55,063 nt of DNA from Planctomycetota bacterium (lineage in GTDB: Bacteria > Planctomycetota > UBA1135), in NCBI GenBank assembly GCA_003696625.1, contig RFGR01000051.1, positions 1-55,063 on the forward strand, read 5' to 3'. This document shows, piece by piece, positions 41,389 through 51,302 of this stretch. The notes below the pieces were generated by a model. The model searched no databases, was not told where the DNA came from, and saw nothing but the letters and a program-made list of their open reading frames with translations. How positions within the stretch are numbered: position 1 is the stretch's first letter; every line of letters starts with the position of its first letter. The position numbers were made by a program, and so were the translations under genes.

Positions 41389-41816
41389 GCGGAGCCGGCG
41401 CCGCCGGCCGCCTGCCCCTCCGCCGCCGGCATCTCGAAGTGGTCGATCGTGTGGCAGGGGTATTCCTGCGGCTGGCCGTCGATCCGGAGCCGGAAGACGT
41501 AGCGGCCGAACTCCTCGAACGGCATGCCGGTGAGCCGGACCACCGCCCGCTGCTTGGCGCGCCGATCAGGCAGATGGAGCGGCGGCAGATCCATGTCGAT
41601 CACCTTGCCGGACGGGGTGACGACCTGAAGGCCGACCTGGTACTCGCCTTCGCCGTCGGTGATGCCGAGAGCGGCGGCCATCGTCGGCAGCCGGCCGGGC
41701 AGCTGACGGGAATGGAGGGCGTCGAACAAGCCGATCAGGCACAGCTTGCCGCTCTCGTCTCGGAAGGCGTGGTCACACACGTGAATCCACTCGACGGTGG
41801 GGATGGGCTTGCCCAT
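41385..41816 (-). CDS. Small conserved hypothetical (DUF6941-like)
   Basis: 143 aa, VEWIHVCDHAFRDESGKLCLIGLFDAL...; own TAGAGT 6 nt before ATG. Confidence 0.72.
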   Translation of the reverse strand: MGKPIPTVEWIHVCDHAFRDESGKLCLIGLFDALHSRQLPGRLPTMAAALGITDGEGEYQVGLQVVTPSGKVIDMDLPPLHLPDRRAKQRAVVRLTGMPFEEFGRYVFRLRIDGQPQEYPCHTIDHFEMPAAEGQAAGGAGSA

Positions 41817-41822
41817 GCCTGC

Positions 41823-41828
41823 ACTCTA
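41823..41828 (-). promoter_or_regulatory. -10-like TAGAGT, 6 nt before DUF6941-like ATG
   Basis: Minus strand TAGAGT-gcaggc-ATG. Confidence 0.55.
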
Positions 41829-41840
41829 GCGCCGCGGCGG

Positions 41841-42995
41841 TCAGCGGCCGCCGCCCATCATGCCCTCGGCCGGCACCGAGTCCATGTCGGTGTAGCGGTG
41901 GAGACTGCTCTGCGAGGCCGGCAGGTGGCCGAAGAGCTGGAACGTGATGTAGATCGAGAGACCGCCGAAGAGCAGGATCCACATCCCCTTCTCGCCCCGC
42001 CAGCCGGCGACGTAGCGGAGGTGGAGATAGACGACGTAGAAGACCCAGGAGATCAGGGCCGACACTTCTTTCGAGTCCCAGCCCCAGTAGAGCGCCCAGG
42101 CTTCCTGGGCCCAAAGCGCGCCCTGGATCAGGCCGGCGGTCAGGAACGGGAAGCCGACCGCGAAGATCAGGAAGGTGAACCGGTCGGAGCCGGCCTCCCA
42201 GCCGTCGAACCAGCTCATGCCTCCCGGCAGCCGTCGGCTGACCGCCGCGATCAGGCCGGTCAGGGCGAGGACGCCCGGCCCCATCAACAAGCCCTGGGTG
42301 CCGAACGGCACCACGATCAGCGCCGCCAGCGCCGTCATCGCCAGGGTGCCGCGGCCGAGAGGATGCTCGGCCGGCTCGAGGATGCCCCGCCAGAAACGGA
42401 AACAGAAGTGCAGCCAGGCCCCCAGGGTGGCGATGAACAGGGTGAAGTACCCGAACATGTACGCCGAGATGTGGGTGCTGAACCAGTACGACTGGAGCGC
42501 CGGCGGCAGCGCCCGGCCGGTCGGGTCGAGGCCGAGCACGTAGTTCAGGGTGAGGGCCGCGCCGAGGAAGAGGAGGCCGACGAAGAGGTCGCCGAAACCG
42601 CGCGCGACCCCGCGCCGCCGGTGCAGACCGAGGACGAAATAGAGGATCAGGACCGACAGGAAGCCGGAGGTGGTTCCGAGCGGAATGACCTCGTACATCG
42701 TCTGGGCCGGCCAGTGCTGGACCTCGACGTAGCGGGCGAACTGGGCGCCCAGGTTGACCGCGAAACTGGCCGCGCACAGCACCGGCAGCAGCCAGGAGGC
42801 GAAGCGAAGCACCGCCGGCGGCCCGGTCGGGGCGGCGGCCACCTCGACCTCGCCGGCGCCGGCCAGCGCCGCCCGGCGGCGACCGAACAGCGGGGCCAGG
42901 AACCAACCGAGGGCGGTGCACAGACCGAGGACCGCCCCGCTCCAGGCGAGGTAGGAGGTCAGGTAGAGCAGGGAGCGGTAGCTGAAGGTTTCCAT
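41841..42995 (-). CDS. ccsA: CcsA/ResC-type cytochrome c biogenesis protein
   Basis: Multi-TM with WAQEAWALYWGWDSKEVSALISWVFYVVYLHLRY (WWD-type) motif. Confidence 0.93.
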   Translation of the reverse strand: METFSYRSLLYLTSYLAWSGAVLGLCTALGWFLAPLFGRRRAALAGAGEVEVAAAPTGPPAVLRFASWLLPVLCAASFAVNLGAQFARYVEVQHWPAQTMYEVIPLGTTSGFLSVLILYFVLGLHRRRGVARGFGDLFVGLLFLGAALTLNYVLGLDPTGRALPPALQSYWFSTHISAYMFGYFTLFIATLGAWLHFCFRFWRGILEPAEHPLGRGTLAMTALAALIVVPFGTQGLLMGPGVLALTGLIAAVSRRLPGGMSWFDGWEAGSDRFTFLIFAVGFPFLTAGLIQGALWAQEAWALYWGWDSKEVSALISWVFYVVYLHLRYVAGWRGEKGMWILLFGGLSIYITFQLFGHLPASQSSLHRYTDMDSVPAEGMMGGGR

Positions 42996-45515
42996 CTAGA
43001 TCCCGCGGTGGCGCTTCGTGACCAGTGGATTGACGATGAACACGATGAAGGTGCCGACGGCGACCAAGTAGAGGCCGAGCAGCACCGTCTCGATCCCGGG
43101 GTCGTAGACGACCCCGATCCCGGAGTAGGTCGGATCCTCCTTCTTCCAGTTGGTCTGGAAGAAGCGGTAGCCCCGGTAGTACTCGTAGTCGTTGACCCGG
43201 ATGTGCCCGGTCCGCTCCGGCTCCGACGGGTAGTGGATGCGGCCGTCGGCGCCGTACTCGCCGGGGAAGAAAGACAGTCGCGACTGCCATTCGAGGGGCA
43301 TGTCGTTCGTATCCTCGGCGAAGACCAGGCGGACCAGGCGCGGCGCTCCGCCCGGCCCCGGGTACTCGACCCACTCGCCGTCCAGGGCGGTGCTCATGAC
43401 CGCCTCGCGGCTGCCGGCCGGGGTGGTGATCCGAACCCGGATCGCGCCCGGCGCGGGGTGGAAGAAGTCGGCGCCGGCGACCGGTTCGATCTCGGTCCGC
43501 AGGCGGCCGCGGGGCCGGTACTCGGCCACGACCAGGGCGTGACCGGCCGCGAGCGGCAGTTCGTCGCCGGGGCCGAGGCGGCGCAGCGAGCCGGGATCGC
43601 CGGGGCTGCCGCCGTAGAGGGCCGGCCCGGCTTCCTCCGGCACGAGCAGGAGGAGCAGGCGGCGGGCGGCCGGCGCCCGCCAGGCGTCCCACTCGAAATC
43701 GAGGTCGAGGTCGGTGAAGCGGACGCCGAAGGCGTGGAAGTCGCTCTGGAAGACCCAGCGCTCCTCGCTCTCGCCGTCCGGGGCGGTGATCCGGAGCAGG
43801 ACCGCGGGATTGAGCGGCTCCTGGTACTCGACCGGGACCTCGGCCGGCACGTGGACCCAGCGACCGTCGTCGTCCTGGCGGAGGCGGGGCAGCGGCAGCG
43901 CCTCGAGCACCTCGACCCGGTAGGTGCGACCGGCCGCCTCGAGCCGGAACTCGGAGCCGGGCGTGACCTCCTCGCGGGCGAGCACACCGCGGCCGCCGGC
44001 GTCCCGCTGGACCACGGTGCCGTAGACCGGATCGACCGCTCGGGCCAGGAGTTCGCGGGCGGCCGCGACCGAGTCCACCTGGCGGAGCAGGATGCGGCTG
44101 CCGGTGCCGGCGTGGGCGAGCGGGCCGGCCTCGGGGCCGGACAGGATCTCGTCGAGGTCCGTCCCCCCTTCCGGGTTGCGGATCCGCAGGCGGAGCTGCG
44201 GCCGGGCGCCGGCCTCGTCCGGCCCGGCCGCCTCGATCACCGGCCGGATCAGGGCCTGCGGCAGGTACTCGAGCACCTCTAGGCGGAGATGCGGGACCTC
44301 GTCCGGATCGCGCGACTCGCCGAGGAAGGATGGATCGCCGGGACCGTAGTCGAAGTACAGCTTCTGGCCGGCGTAGACCCGGAACTTGGGGGGCTGTAGA
44401 TCCGGGAACTCGAGGTCGAGCCGGCCGGCCTCGTCGCGCCGGGCGTAGACCACGTGCAGGACATCGTGGTAGTCGGCTCGGAAGGCGTCGAGCCGGACCT
44501 TGAACGGCGGGCCAACGTCCTGCCCGAACAGGTTCTTCGGCGTGAAGGGCGTCACCTCGCCCGAATAGCGGACGAAGCGGTCGCTGGACCGACCGATGTT
44601 CAGCTCGAGGAGGCCGCGGACCTCGAGGTGGCTCCAGAAGCCGCCGAGGACGACGACCACCACCCCGGTGTGGGTCATCAGGAACCCCCACTTGCGCGGC
44701 CGCAACAGCCGCCGCCAGCCGCCGCGGAAGGTGTTCGAGACCACACCGAGGAGGAGGATGCCCCACAGCGCCGCGAACCAGTCCGACTTGTAGACGCGGA
44801 GGAAGTCGAGTTCGTCGGCGTAGTGGAAGAGGGTCCACCAGCAGTCGTCCCAGGCCCGTTCGAAAGCGGCGATCTCGGCCTTCTCGGCCTGGACCCGAAG
44901 CCCGGTCTCGCTCTGCGCCTCGAGAGCGACCGTGAACTCCTCCCCGAACCGTTCCCGGACTCCCTGCTCGGTCAGGTTCTGCTCGAGGGTGGCCAACTTG
45001 CGCCGGTTGTCCTCGGCCCGGGCCGCGAGCAGGCAGTCGCCGTCCACCCCCGGCAGCCGGTGGAAGAGCCAGCCGGAGGTGCCGTGCAGCAGCTTGTAGG
45101 TGAAATAGGCGTGGGCCTGGCGGAACTTCTGGTAGTGCTGGTAGCGCTGCGGCGTCACCTCGACCAGGTCGCCGGCCTCGGTCTGCGGCGCGATCGGGAA
45201 GTTGGGGTCCTCCTGGTAGAACAGGACCCCGGCGATCGAGGCCAGGCCGATGAAGATCAGGTTGACCACCCCGACCTTGACCGAGCGGAAGAAGCCGAAG
45301 CAGGAGCGCCAGCCGTAGATCACCCAGGCCGCCACCGGCAGCAGGGCAAGAAAGAAGCCGATCCGGGCGGCGAGGCCGCCGTCGCCGCGGGCCGCCTCGG
45401 CCAGGGCGAGGACCAGCTCCAGCCACAGGGCCAGGGCCAGGACGACGACGGCGCCGGACCGGAAGCCCCAGCGGAAACCCGAGCGGGCGCCGGCGGAGGG
45501 CGGCGAGGCGCTCAC
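42996..45515 (-). CDS. resB: ResB/Ccs1-like cytochrome c biogenesis protein, large ectodomain
   Basis: N-terminal TMs (SVKVGVVNLIFIGLASIAGVLF), terminal TM (TVLLGLYLVAVGTFIVFIVNPLV), next to ccsA; GTG start. Confidence 0.88.
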   Translation of the reverse strand: MSASPPSAGARSGFRWGFRSGAVVVLALALWLELVLALAEAARGDGGLAARIGFFLALLPVAAWVIYGWRSCFGFFRSVKVGVVNLIFIGLASIAGVLFYQEDPNFPIAPQTEAGDLVEVTPQRYQHYQKFRQAHAYFTYKLLHGTSGWLFHRLPGVDGDCLLAARAEDNRRKLATLEQNLTEQGVRERFGEEFTVALEAQSETGLRVQAEKAEIAAFERAWDDCWWTLFHYADELDFLRVYKSDWFAALWGILLLGVVSNTFRGGWRRLLRPRKWGFLMTHTGVVVVVLGGFWSHLEVRGLLELNIGRSSDRFVRYSGEVTPFTPKNLFGQDVGPPFKVRLDAFRADYHDVLHVVYARRDEAGRLDLEFPDLQPPKFRVYAGQKLYFDYGPGDPSFLGESRDPDEVPHLRLEVLEYLPQALIRPVIEAAGPDEAGARPQLRLRIRNPEGGTDLDEILSGPEAGPLAHAGTGSRILLRQVDSVAAARELLARAVDPVYGTVVQRDAGGRGVLAREEVTPGSEFRLEAAGRTYRVEVLEALPLPRLRQDDDGRWVHVPAEVPVEYQEPLNPAVLLRITAPDGESEERWVFQSDFHAFGVRFTDLDLDFEWDAWRAPAARRLLLLLVPEEAGPALYGGSPGDPGSLRRLGPGDELPLAAGHALVVAEYRPRGRLRTEIEPVAGADFFHPAPGAIRVRITTPAGSREAVMSTALDGEWVEYPGPGGAPRLVRLVFAEDTNDMPLEWQSRLSFFPGEYGADGRIHYPSEPERTGHIRVNDYEYYRGYRFFQTNWKKEDPTYSGIGVVYDPGIETVLLGLYLVAVGTFIVFIVNPLVTKRHRGI

Positions 45516-46501
45516 CGCCGGCGGGTGCCGAGGAAGCGGGTCAGCTCGAGGAGGGCCTCCCGAGCTGGGTGGGCGGGCAGCGGCGCCAGGGCGCCGGCGG
45601 CTTCGTCAAGGAGACGCATGGCTTCGCTCTTGGTGGCTTCGATCTCTTCCCGGAGAGGATCGGCGAACTCGCCGCGGAACAGGACGGAACGGTCGGCACC
45701 GGAACCGAAGGCCTGCCCGAGGCGCCGCCGTTCCGGACCCGTAAGACGGTCCCGCAGCCGGATCAAGGGCAGGGTCATCTTCCCCCGCGCCCAATCCGTG
45801 CCGAGCGACTTCCCGGTCCGCTCCTCGTCGCCCTCGAGATCGAGGACGTCGTCGATGATCTGAAAGGCCCGGCCGGCGAGGAGACCGTGCCGGCCGGCGG
45901 CGGCCGCGAGGTCGCCGCCGGCGCCGGCGTAGTGGGCCGCGAGGAAGCCGCCGGCCTGGTAGAGGGCGGCGGTCTTGCCGTCGATCTGGGCCAGGTAGTC
46001 CTCCTCGGTCAGCTCGAAGTCGCCGCGGGTGAGGTTCTGGTGGATCTCGCCGCGGCAGACCCGCCCGGTGGCCCGGGCCAGGACCCGGGAGCAGGTCGGG
46101 TCGTCCAGCTCGGTGCTGCGCTGGAAGGCCCGGGCGTAGATCCAATCCCCGAGCAGGACGGCGGTGTGGCTCCCCCACTCCAGGTGGACGCAGGCCAGGC
46201 CGCGACGCTGCTCGGCCTCGTCCAGGAGGTCGTCGTGGACCAGGGTGGCGGCGTGGATCATCTCGATGATCCCGGCCACGGCGATGTGGGCCTCGGTCAG
46301 GCCGCCGCAGGCGCTGCCGACCAGAAGAACCTGGGCGGCGCGGATCCGCTTGCCGCGGAAGCGGGCGGCGTGGGCCAGCAGCGGGGCGAGGGCCGGGTGG
46401 TCCGGCTCGAACTGGCGGTCGAGCCATCGATCCACCCGGGCCAGCTCAGGCCGGATCCTGCTCAGGATGGACTCCAGGGTCGGGCTGGGGGTCTCGGGCA
46501 A
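45512..46501 (-). CDS. Trans-polyprenyl diphosphate synthase (quinone side-chain type)
   Basis: FRGKRIRAAQVLL, IEMIHAATLVHDDLLDEAEQRRG, QIIDDVLDLEGDEERTGKSLGTD. Start may be slightly downstream. Confidence 0.94.
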   Translation of the reverse strand: MPETPSPTLESILSRIRPELARVDRWLDRQFEPDHPALAPLLAHAARFRGKRIRAAQVLLVGSACGGLTEAHIAVAGIIEMIHAATLVHDDLLDEAEQRRGLACVHLEWGSHTAVLLGDWIYARAFQRSTELDDPTCSRVLARATGRVCRGEIHQNLTRGDFELTEEDYLAQIDGKTAALYQAGGFLAAHYAGAGGDLAAAAGRHGLLAGRAFQIIDDVLDLEGDEERTGKSLGTDWARGKMTLPLIRLRDRLTGPERRRLGQAFGSGADRSVLFRGEFADPLREEIEATKSEAMRLLDEAAGALAPLPAHPAREALLELTRFLGTRRR

Positions 46502-47117
46502 GGTCGGGGTCGTCCGGGCCGGGAAGGGGCGAGCCGGTCAGACCGCGCCAGTCCGCCGGTTCGTTCAGGTTGCGCAGCGCCGCGCGCATCTTAGCCTCGT
46601 CCGGCAGCGGCCAGGCCCGGTGCGGGATCTCGGCCAGGATCCGCTGCAGAGCCCGCTGGCCGGAGCGCAGCCGAGCGGCCAACTCCTCGGCCAGGGCCGC
46701 CGGCCAGACCGCAGCCAGCGGCTCCAGGCCGCGCGGACCGCGCGGGACGCAGGGACGGTCCGGATCGACCAGGGCGGCCCGCTGGAGCCAGCGGATGAAG
46801 GCCTCGTCCATGCCGGGCAGGTCCCCGGCCAGGACGACGACCGGGCCCTCGCCGGCCGCGGCCAGCGCCGCCGCCAGGCCGGCCAGCGGCCCGGCCCCGG
46901 GCATCAGGTCGGCGATGACCTGGAAGCCGGGCAGCCCGAGATCCGGGCCGGCGCAGAGCAAGCGGTCGCAGGTCGCCGCCAGGGCCGCCGCCGGCGCGTC
47001 CACCACCCGCCGTCCGCGCCAGGGCAGGAGCAGCTTGTTCCGGCCCATCCGGCGGGAGGCGCCGCCGGCGATCAGGGCGCCGCACCAGCGCCGGACGCCG
47101 GCGTCCGGCGGCCTCAC
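46446..47117 (-). CDS. mobA: Molybdenum cofactor guanylyltransferase MobA-like
   Basis: [63 protein letters not shown] start overlapping tatA stop. Confidence 0.88.
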   Translation of the reverse strand: MRPPDAGVRRWCGALIAGGASRRMGRNKLLLPWRGRRVVDAPAAALAATCDRLLCAGPDLGLPGFQVIADLMPGAGPLAGLAAALAAAGEGPVVVLAGDLPGMDEAFIRWLQRAALVDPDRPCVPRGPRGLEPLAAVWPAALAEELAARLRSGQRALQRILAEIPHRAWPLPDEAKMRAALRNLNEPADWRGLTGSPLPGPDDPDLARDPQPDPGVHPEQDPA

Positions 47118-47377
47118 TCGTCGCCGCCGGCGGGAATCTCCTTCTTCTTCGCCGCCTCCTCCTCGTCGTCCTTCTCGCCTTCGCGCAGCCCTTTCTTGAA
47201 CTCGCTGATTCCCGAACCCATGCCGCGCATGAGCTCGGGCAGCTTGCGGCCTCCGAACAGCAGCAGCAGGACGGCGGCGATGATCAGGATCTCCGGCCCG
47301 CCGAACCCGCCGGTGACGCAGGCAGGCAGGAGGAGCGCGACGAGCAGAGCGATCAGGAGCGGGGAACGGGGCGACAT
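47114..47377 (-). CDS. tatA: TatA/E family twin-arginine translocase subunit with N-terminal extension
   Basis: [46 protein letters not shown] preceded by [22 protein letters not shown]. Confidence 0.92.
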   Translation of the reverse strand: MSPRSPLLIALLVALLLPACVTGGFGGPEILIIAAVLLLLFGGRKLPELMRGMGSGISEFKKGLREGEKDDEEEAAKKKEIPAGGDE

Positions 47378-47395
47378 GGCGGATCCAGGACGGCA

Positions 47396-48067
47396 TTATG
47401 CCGTGGCGGCGGCCGGGGACGGCGGTGGAAGCGGAGGCGGCCCGGCGAGGACCGCCCGCAGGTGGTCCTTCCGCCCGGCTCGCCGGCGACGTTCGACCCG
47501 CCAGCCGGCTTCGGCCAGCCGGTCGCGGACGACGCGGGCGCAGGTGTAGGTGGTCAACACCGCCCCCGGAGCGGCCGCCCGGGCCAGGGCCGGCGCGAGG
47601 CCCGGCCGCCAGTCCTCGGGGTGGGCGCCGGGGGAGAAGAGATCGAGGAAGATCCAGTCGGCGCCGAAGCCCGGCGGCAGCCCCTCCGGGGCCGCCGCCG
47701 GCCGCACCTCGCCGCTCCAGGGCCGGTCGGGCAGCCGCCAGGGCCCGGGCGGCCGCCCCCACCAGGGCGCCGGCAGCTCCGCCGGCCGTTCCGGCCAAGG
47801 GACGAGCAGGCCGGGGTTCGGCTCGAGGCCGAGGGCCTGGACCTCGCCGGCGAAGCCGGCGCGGGCGAGCTCGGCCAGGGCGCAGGCGGTGTTCAAGCCG
47901 CGGCCGAAGCCGACCTCCAGGATGCGCAGCCGCTCCCGGCCGGCGGCCGGACGGGCCTCGGCGGCCGGCCGCACGAACACCTCCCGGGCCTCCGCCAGCG
48001 GATCGCGGACGTCGTGCGCCCACTCCCCGCTCCGCGGGTGCCGGTAGCTGAGCGGATGGCCGGTCAG
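47396..48067 (-). CDS. MnmC-like tRNA 5-(methylaminomethyl)-2-thiouridine methyltransferase domain; start uncertain (possible CTG)
   Basis: [30 protein letters not shown]...[18 protein letters not shown]...[17 protein letters not shown]; no ATG/GTG/TTG upstream of the conserved N-terminus. Confidence 0.78.
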   Translation of the reverse strand: MTGHPLSYRHPRSGEWAHDVRDPLAEAREVFVRPAAEARPAAGRERLRILEVGFGRGLNTACALAELARAGFAGEVQALGLEPNPGLLVPWPERPAELPAPWWGRPPGPWRLPDRPWSGEVRPAAAPEGLPPGFGADWIFLDLFSPGAHPEDWRPGLAPALARAAAPGAVLTTYTCARVVRDRLAEAGWRVERRRRAGRKDHLRAVLAGPPPLPPPSPAAATA

Positions 48068-48957
48068 AGGCCGCGTTCGGCCCGCAGCTCGACCAGGGTC
48101 CGGCCGAGGGCGGAGGGGTTGGGGGCGATGCGGACCCCGGCTTCCTCGAGCGCGGCGATCTTGGCGTCGGCCGTGCCGCTGCCGCCGGAGATGATCGCGC
48201 CGGCGTGCCCCATGCGCTTGCCGGGCGGGGCGGTGCGGCCGGCGATGAAGCCGACCACCGGCTTGCGGACGTGTTCCTTGATGAAAGCCGCCGCCTGCTC
48301 CTCGGCCGAGCCGCCGATCTCGCCGATCATCACGATCGAGTCGGTCTCCGGATCCTCCTCGAAGGCGCGCAGGACGTCGAGGAAGTTCGTGCCCGGCAAC
48401 GGGTCGCCGCCGATCCCGACGCAGGTGGACTGGCCGAGGCCCTCGTTCGTGACCTGCCAGACCGCCTCGTAGGTGAGCGTGCCCGAGCGGCTGACGATGC
48501 CGACGCTGCCCTTCCGATGGATGTAGGCCGGCATGATGCCGATCTTGCAGCCCTTGCCGTCGGCGCCCGGGGTGATCACCCCCGGACAGTTCGGCCCGAC
48601 CACCCGGGTCCCGGTGCCGCGCAGGGCTTGATGGACCCGGGCCATGTCCAGGACCGGGATGCCCTCGGTGATGCAGACGACCGTGCGCAGACCGGCGTCG
48701 GCCGCTTCGAGGATGCCGTCGGCGGCGAAGGGGGCCGGCACGTAGATCACCGAGGCCTCGGCCCCGGTCGCCTCGACCGCCTCGGCGACGGTGTCGAAGA
48801 CCGGCAGGCCGAGGTGGGTGGTGCCGCCCTTGCCGGGAGTGACGCCGCCGACGATCCGAGTGCCGTAGGCCAGGGCCTGCTCGCTGTGGAAGGTGCCGTT
48901 GCGGCCGGTGAAGCCCTGGACCAGGACCTTGGTGTCCTCGTGGATGAAGATGGCCAT
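48064..48957 (-). CDS. sucD: Succinyl-CoA synthetase alpha subunit
   Basis: [73 protein letters not shown]. Confidence 0.97.
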   Translation of the reverse strand: MAIFIHEDTKVLVQGFTGRNGTFHSEQALAYGTRIVGGVTPGKGGTTHLGLPVFDTVAEAVEATGAEASVIYVPAPFAADGILEAADAGLRTVVCITEGIPVLDMARVHQALRGTGTRVVGPNCPGVITPGADGKGCKIGIMPAYIHRKGSVGIVSRSGTLTYEAVWQVTNEGLGQSTCVGIGGDPLPGTNFLDVLRAFEEDPETDSIVMIGEIGGSAEEQAAAFIKEHVRKPVVGFIAGRTAPPGKRMGHAGAIISGGSGTADAKIAALEEAGVRIAPNPSALGRTLVELRAERGL

Positions 48958-48977
48958 CTCTCGATTCTCCTCGCGCT

Positions 48978-50147
<1,170 letters not shown>

Positions 50148-50276
50148 CGGTTCTGCCGGCCGCGGCCGGATCCCCCAGGATAGATTCCTCCCCAGGCCGC
50201 GGAAAGGGTGGCATACTGGAGATTCCTGGGAACCCCTCCGGTCCGCCGGCCGTCATCCCCCTCAGGAAGCATCCCC

Positions 50277-51110
50277 ATGGAGTTCGCCTCCGCCCCCGTC
50301 CGACCCGGTTTCGTCCTCCTCTGGATCGCAGCCGTCACCGGCTCCTCTTTCTTCGTCCTCGACTGGATGTGCCCGGACCGACCCGCCCGGGAGGCGAACG
50401 CGGTGCCGGGCCGCGAGGCGGGCGCGGCCCCGACTTCGACCCTGCGACCGGCCGACGCCTCGCCGGTGCTCGGCACCGTCGCGCCACTGACCTCCGGCGA
50501 TCCGCTCGCGGACGTCGCCCGCGCCGCCCCGGCGGCCGAGGAGGTCGAGGCCGACCCGGTTTCCGCCGAGCCGCCGCCGGCCGAGCCGACCGGAACGGCG
50601 GCCGAGCCCGTACCGGCGCCGTTCCTCCACTCCTTCCGCGCCGGCGGCGACCTCTTCCTGCTTCCCTCCGCCACGCCGATCCGGACCGGCGCGCCGATTC
50701 TCAGTGCCTCGGTCGGCGACGAGGACGCCGACGAGGACGAACTCAGCCGGCTCGAGGTCTCGCGGCTCGAACGCGGCCGTTACCTGCTCCGCCTTCTCTT
50801 GGCCCGCCTCGGCTCCCTGGCACCGGGCGAGGTGCCGGCCGAGCTGGCCGACCTGCTGCCGGAGTCGGTCAAACACCGCCTGGCTCGGGCCGGCCACACC
50901 CATTCGTTCGGCGGCGGCGAACCCGGCACCGGCGAGAGCCTGAGCGGCGGCGCCGGCCGCGGTCTCCGCCAACACCTGCGGCGGCGCGGCGACCGGAGCG
51001 ACCTCGTCGGGCGGGGTCGCCGGAAGCTGGAGGTTCTGCTCGACGAAGAGGAGTTCCACCAGCTCCGGGCCCGGCTCTTGCGTGCGGCCCGGAACCGCAG
51101 CCGCGGCTGA
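50277..51110 (+). CDS. Hypothetical membrane-anchored protein
   Basis: ATG at 50277 with AGGA about 8 nt upstream; single N-terminal TM (FVLLWIAAVTGSSFFVLDWM), low-complexity linker; 277 aa. Confidence 0.6.
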   Translation: MEFASAPVRPGFVLLWIAAVTGSSFFVLDWMCPDRPAREANAVPGREAGAAPTSTLRPADASPVLGTVAPLTSGDPLADVARAAPAAEEVEADPVSAEPPPAEPTGTAAEPVPAPFLHSFRAGGDLFLLPSATPIRTGAPILSASVGDEDADEDELSRLEVSRLERGRYLLRLLLARLGSLAPGEVPAELADLLPESVKHRLARAGHTHSFGGGEPGTGESLSGGAGRGLRQHLRRRGDRSDLVGRGRRKLEVLLDEEEFHQLRARLLRAARNRSRG

Positions 51111-51161
51111 TTCGCTCGGGGCCTCCGCCCTCGCGGCCGAGGCCGGGTGCTTCCGCGCCGC

Positions 51162-51302
51162 TCAGCCGACCACGAACTTGCCGTGCTTCCGCCGCTTGTT
51201 GCGGATGATGCGGCGGCCGGCCGCCGTCTTGGAGCGGGTGCGGAAGCCGCTCAGGCGGACCTTGCGGTTCGAGTTGCGGATCTTCTTCTTGCGGCCTTTC
51301 AC
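51162..51302 (-). CDS. rpmH: Divergent ribosomal protein bL34
   Basis: Translated by hand: VKGRKKKIRNSNRKVRLSGFRTRSKTAAGRRIIRNKRRKHGKFVVG*. Core NSNRK..SGFRTRSKTAAGRRIIRNKRRKHG aligns with the bL34 core ([32 protein letters not shown]). GTG start overlaps pyk stop (GTGA). Below the ORF-track length cut-off. Confidence 0.7.
   Translation of the reverse strand: MKGRKKKIRNSNRKVRLSGFRTRSKTAAGRRIIRNKRRKHGKFVVG

Noticed and set aside
41773-45426. 1217-aa minus ORF overlapping resB/ccsA
   Set aside because: Alternate frame of the resB and ccsA genes; Arg/Pro/Gly-rich with no domain text.
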